Part shown: positions 39,673 through 41,545 of the stretch, in pieces
Layout: each line of letters opens with the position of its first letter
Position numbering within the stretch: the first letter of the stretch is position 1
NCBI GenBank assembly: GCA_034211275.1
Contig: JAXHTF010000041.1
Span: forward strand, 1-41,545
Source: Acidobacteriota bacterium
GTDB taxonomy: Bacteria; Acidobacteriota; Thermoanaerobaculia; Multivoradales; JAHZIX01
Length of the DNA stretch: 41,545 nt
Direction of reading: 5' to 3'
Position numbers and translations under genes: made by a program
Notes under the pieces: generated by a model
Seen by the model: the letters and a program-made list of their open reading frames with translations, nothing else
The model's database searches: none
Told to the model about the DNA's origin: nothing

Positions 39673-41430
39673 TCACCGCGTCCCGAGGCGCTCCAGCGCC
39701 GCCCGTGCCGGCTCCAACCCCGGCGCCAGCTCCAGCGCCCGAGCGTAGCGCGTCCGCGCGTCCTCCGGGCGCCCCAGCCGTTCGAGGGTCTGGCCCAAGA
39801 GGAATTGCCCCCGCGGCTCCGACGGGTTGAGCTCCACCCCGCGCTGGAGATGCCTCAAGGCCTCTGCCGGTCGATCCAGGGCCGCCAACAGCACGCCGTA
39901 GTTGAGCTGCGCCGCCGGGTCCTCGGGCCGCAGCCGCACCCCCTCGGCGTAGTGCAGCAGCGCTTCCTCCAGCCGGCCCTCCTGGGCCAGGGCAGCTCCC
40001 AGGTTGACGTGGGCCTCCCCGGACTCCGGATCCAGGGCCAGCGCCTGGCGTAGCGGCTCCACCGACTCCGCCGTTCGCCCCATGGCCAACAGGGTAGTGC
40101 CCAGAGCGTAATACGCCGCCGCGCCGTCGGGGTTCAGCTCCAGCGCCTCACGATAGGTCGTCACCGCCTCGTCGCCACGGCCGGCGTCCGCCAGGCTGTG
40201 GGCCAGCCCCAGGCGCAGCTCGTAGGTGTCGATGCCTTCTTCCAGTCCCTGGCGGTAGACCGCCTGAGCTTCCACCGCCGAACCCTGGGCGCGCAGCAGC
40301 CGGCCCAGATTGACGTAGACCTGGGCCAGATCCGGTCGATGCTTCAAAGCTTCCCGATAGGCCCGGATGGCCGGCTCCGGACCGCCGAGATCGGCGAGGG
40401 TGTTGCCGAGATTGAAGTAGGCCTCACCGTACTCCGGGTCGATCTCGATGGCCCGCTGATACCACTCCAGGGCCTGCTGCGGCTGGCCCCGCCGCTGCAG
40501 GGCCGTGGCCATCCCCATGTGGGCGATGGGCGAGGCCGGGTTGGTCTTCGCCCACTGCTCGGCGAAGGCCAGGTCGTCGCGGAAATACACCCCCCGGTGG
40601 AAGCTCACCGCCGCCGCCGCCAGGACCAGCACCAAGCCCACCACCACCGTCCAGCGCCGCACCGATGTTGACTCCCACCGCCGGGACAGCACCGCCGCCG
40701 CCAAGGACAGCACGCCGAAAGCCCCCAGGTAGACATAGCGCTCGGAAAACTTTGCTTCCTGCACCAGCACGTTGGCGGTGGGCAGCTGAGTGAGGAAGAA
40801 CCAGGCGGCGCAGAAGAGCAGCAGGCGCAGCGAATCGCTCCCCGGGCTGCCCTCCGGGAGGTCCCCCTGCCGGCGAGCCCAACGCCATGCTGCCCACACC
40901 AAGAGCCCCGTGAGAGTCAGCGCCAACCCCAGCCGCAAGAGCGACCACCACACCGCCAGCGGCGGCTCGTAGTGCAGTGCAGCGAAGGGGACGAAGACGG
41001 ATTGCAGGCCGAAGAGGAAGGAAACCACCGGCCCCAGGGGCTCGCTGAACACCGACCAGCGGAACTCGGCGCCGGCGAAGAGGGCCTGGCGGACGGCGAA
41101 GTAGCCCACCACCACCAGCGCCAGACCGGCCCAGCGTAGCCAGCGGCGGCGACGCCCGGCGGGATCGGGGACCCGCTCCGCCAGACCCAGCCACTCCGCC
41201 AGCAGGAAGAGCGGCGGCAGAACCACCGCCTGCTCCTTGCTGAACAGGGCGCCGGCGAAGGTGAGCACCGCCGCCAGGGTCCAGCCGCGGCCGTCCCGCA
41301 GGAAAGTGTAGAGAGCCGCCAGGGAGAACACCACCGGGATCATCGTCTCGCGCCCGGAGGCCGCAGGATAGACGCAGGAGGAAGCCAGCGGGTGGAGGGC
41401 GAACAGCGCCGCCGCCAGCAGCGCCGGCCA
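39673..41430 (-). CDS. GT-C/TPR membrane protein, N-terminus lost at contig joint (partial)
   Basis: At least 585 codons remain. The frame continues upstream of the first Met (41343) through LAAALFALHPLASSCVYPAASGRET, the family hallmark normally found about 110-150 residues into the protein, so roughly the first 100 residues are missing. Membrane segments occupy the first 260 residues of the remainder. Then come TPR repeats to the C-terminus (AYFNLGNTLADLGGPEPAIRAY, VNLGAALAQEGRLEEALLHY). The frame runs into an unrelated lower-GC sequence at about 41430. The hallmark HPLASSCVYPAASGRET differs from HPTHVESVAWVSERKDV of the 26741 gene, so it is a distinct subfamily. Function is as for the other GT-C/TPR genes, predicted lipid-linked sugar transfer. 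Confidence 0.85.
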   Translation of the reverse strand, partial: WPALLAAALFALHPLASSCVYPAASGRETMIPVVFSLAALYTFLRDGRGWTLAAVLTFAGALFSKEQAVVLPPLFLLAEWLGLAERVPDPAGRRRRWLRWAGLALVVVGYFAVRQALFAGAEFRWSVFSEPLGPVVSFLFGLQSVFVPFAALHYEPPLAVWWSLLRLGLALTLTGLLVWAAWRWARRQGDLPEGSPGSDSLRLLLFCAAWFFLTQLPTANVLVQEAKFSERYVYLGAFGVLSLAAAVLSRRWESTSVRRWTVVVGLVLVLAAAAVSFHRGVYFRDDLAFAEQWAKTNPASPIAHMGMATALQRRGQPQQALEWYQRAIEIDPEYGEAYFNLGNTLADLGGPEPAIRAYREALKHRPDLAQVYVNLGRLLRAQGSAVEAQAVYRQGLEEGIDTYELRLGLAHSLADAGRGDEAVTTYREALELNPDGAAAYYALGTTLLAMGRTAESVEPLRQALALDPESGEAHVNLGAALAQEGRLEEALLHYAEGVRLRPEDPAAQLNYGVLLAALDRPAEALRHLQRGVELNPSEPRGQFLLGQTLERLGRPEDARTRYARALELAPGLEPARAALERLGTR

Positions 41431-41545
41431 AAAGCATTTTGCTCTACGTTGAAAGTCTGACGAATTTTCGCAAGTTCATGAGCGCCGCGCGAGCGGTGTC
41501 GCGGGTCAAGCCCATCATCGTACTCAAAGCGGGCAGGAGCCAGGC
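41430..41545 (+). CDS. Fragment of acyl-CoA synthetase (NDP-forming)-like protein, foreign to flank
   Basis: Frame 41436 onward reads ILLYVESLTNFRKFMSAARA then VSRVKPIIVLKAGRSQ and is open to the window end. This matches the succinyl-CoA-ligase-like domain of NDP-forming acetate-CoA ligases, often fused to GNAT acetyltransferases (family pattern ILLYIES..ARKFMSAARAA...KPVIVVKAGR). Both base composition and coding strand change abruptly at about 41430 inside the TPR/GT-C gene. No start, stop or ribosome site is present. It is most simply read as a chimeric contig end. Confidence 0.75.

Noticed and set aside
37872-39830. 652-codon plus-strand open frame
   Set aside because: It is a shadow of the GT-C/TPR gene on the minus strand; its composition (Gln/His/Arg-rich) is typical of antisense frames in high-GC DNA.

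Overview
The window reads as a piece of a high-GC (by eye mid-to-high 60s percent, not computed) Gram-negative genome, most likely an Acidobacteriota member (perhaps Thermoanaerobaculia-like). The reasons are a VWFA-related domain protein of the type common in that phylum, an Oar-like TonB-dependent receptor with an N-terminal carboxypeptidase-regulatory domain, a FadL porin, several ASPIC/UnbV (CRTAC1-type) FG-GAP lipoproteins, and many TPR proteins including three GT-C/TPR fusions. There are no rRNA or tRNA genes that I can support, no CRISPR array and no transposase. Both ends of the window look artificial: bases 1-40 form a foldback palindrome that prematurely ends the first gene, and the last ~115 bases are an unrelated lower-GC acyl-CoA-synthetase-like fragment joined inside a TPR/GT-C gene. 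The window is therefore probably a complete metagenomic contig.

Layout. 1-2332 (minus): TPR protein and VWA protein, tightly coupled. 2561-5560 (minus): FadL-type outer-membrane transporter followed by a secreted GDSL hydrolase, with a recognisable promoter and terminator. 5657-6133 (plus): YbjN-like protein. 6265-6741 (minus): smpB. 6894-12074 (plus): DUF4390 protein, NtrY-like histidine kinase, YqeY and SelB. 12075-12619: long untranslated leader region. 12620-15496 (plus): Oar-like TonB-dependent receptor with a strong terminator; its codon use suggests high expression. 15605-25344 (minus): five-gene block of ASPIC/FG-GAP and TPR lipoproteins. Four of these form two paralogous FG-GAP/TPR pairs with 4-bp ATGA overlaps. 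The fifth carries both an FG-GAP/ASPIC region and an N-terminal helical region.

25448-28855 (plus): CPA1-type cation/proton antiporter and a GT-C/TPR protein. 29228-31477 (minus): sulfatase-fold protein with TPRs and Thr at the nucleophile position. 31654-34931 (plus): multi-pass membrane protein with a spermidine-synthase-like domain, overlapping an SGNH hydrolase. 34938-35500 (minus): RHH antitoxin and MazF-type toxin. 35708-36697 (minus): DsbA-like thioredoxin-fold protein. 36933-41430 (minus): GT-C/TPR protein, DUF433 protein, and upstream a second, truncated GT-C/TPR protein.

Most of the window is devoted to the cell envelope and secretion: outer-membrane uptake, exported lipoproteins with calcium-binding-type FG-GAP repeats, TPR scaffolds, and candidate membrane glycosyl/phospho-transferases that could modify exported partners (inference). 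Four intergenic regions hold REP-like palindromes. At least four elements share a two-hairpin design with TAG(C) between the hairpins (GTAG in three), as in REP sequences mobilised by RAYT transposases. A separate cluster of palindromes centred on GCTCCAGC sits at 28875-29227.
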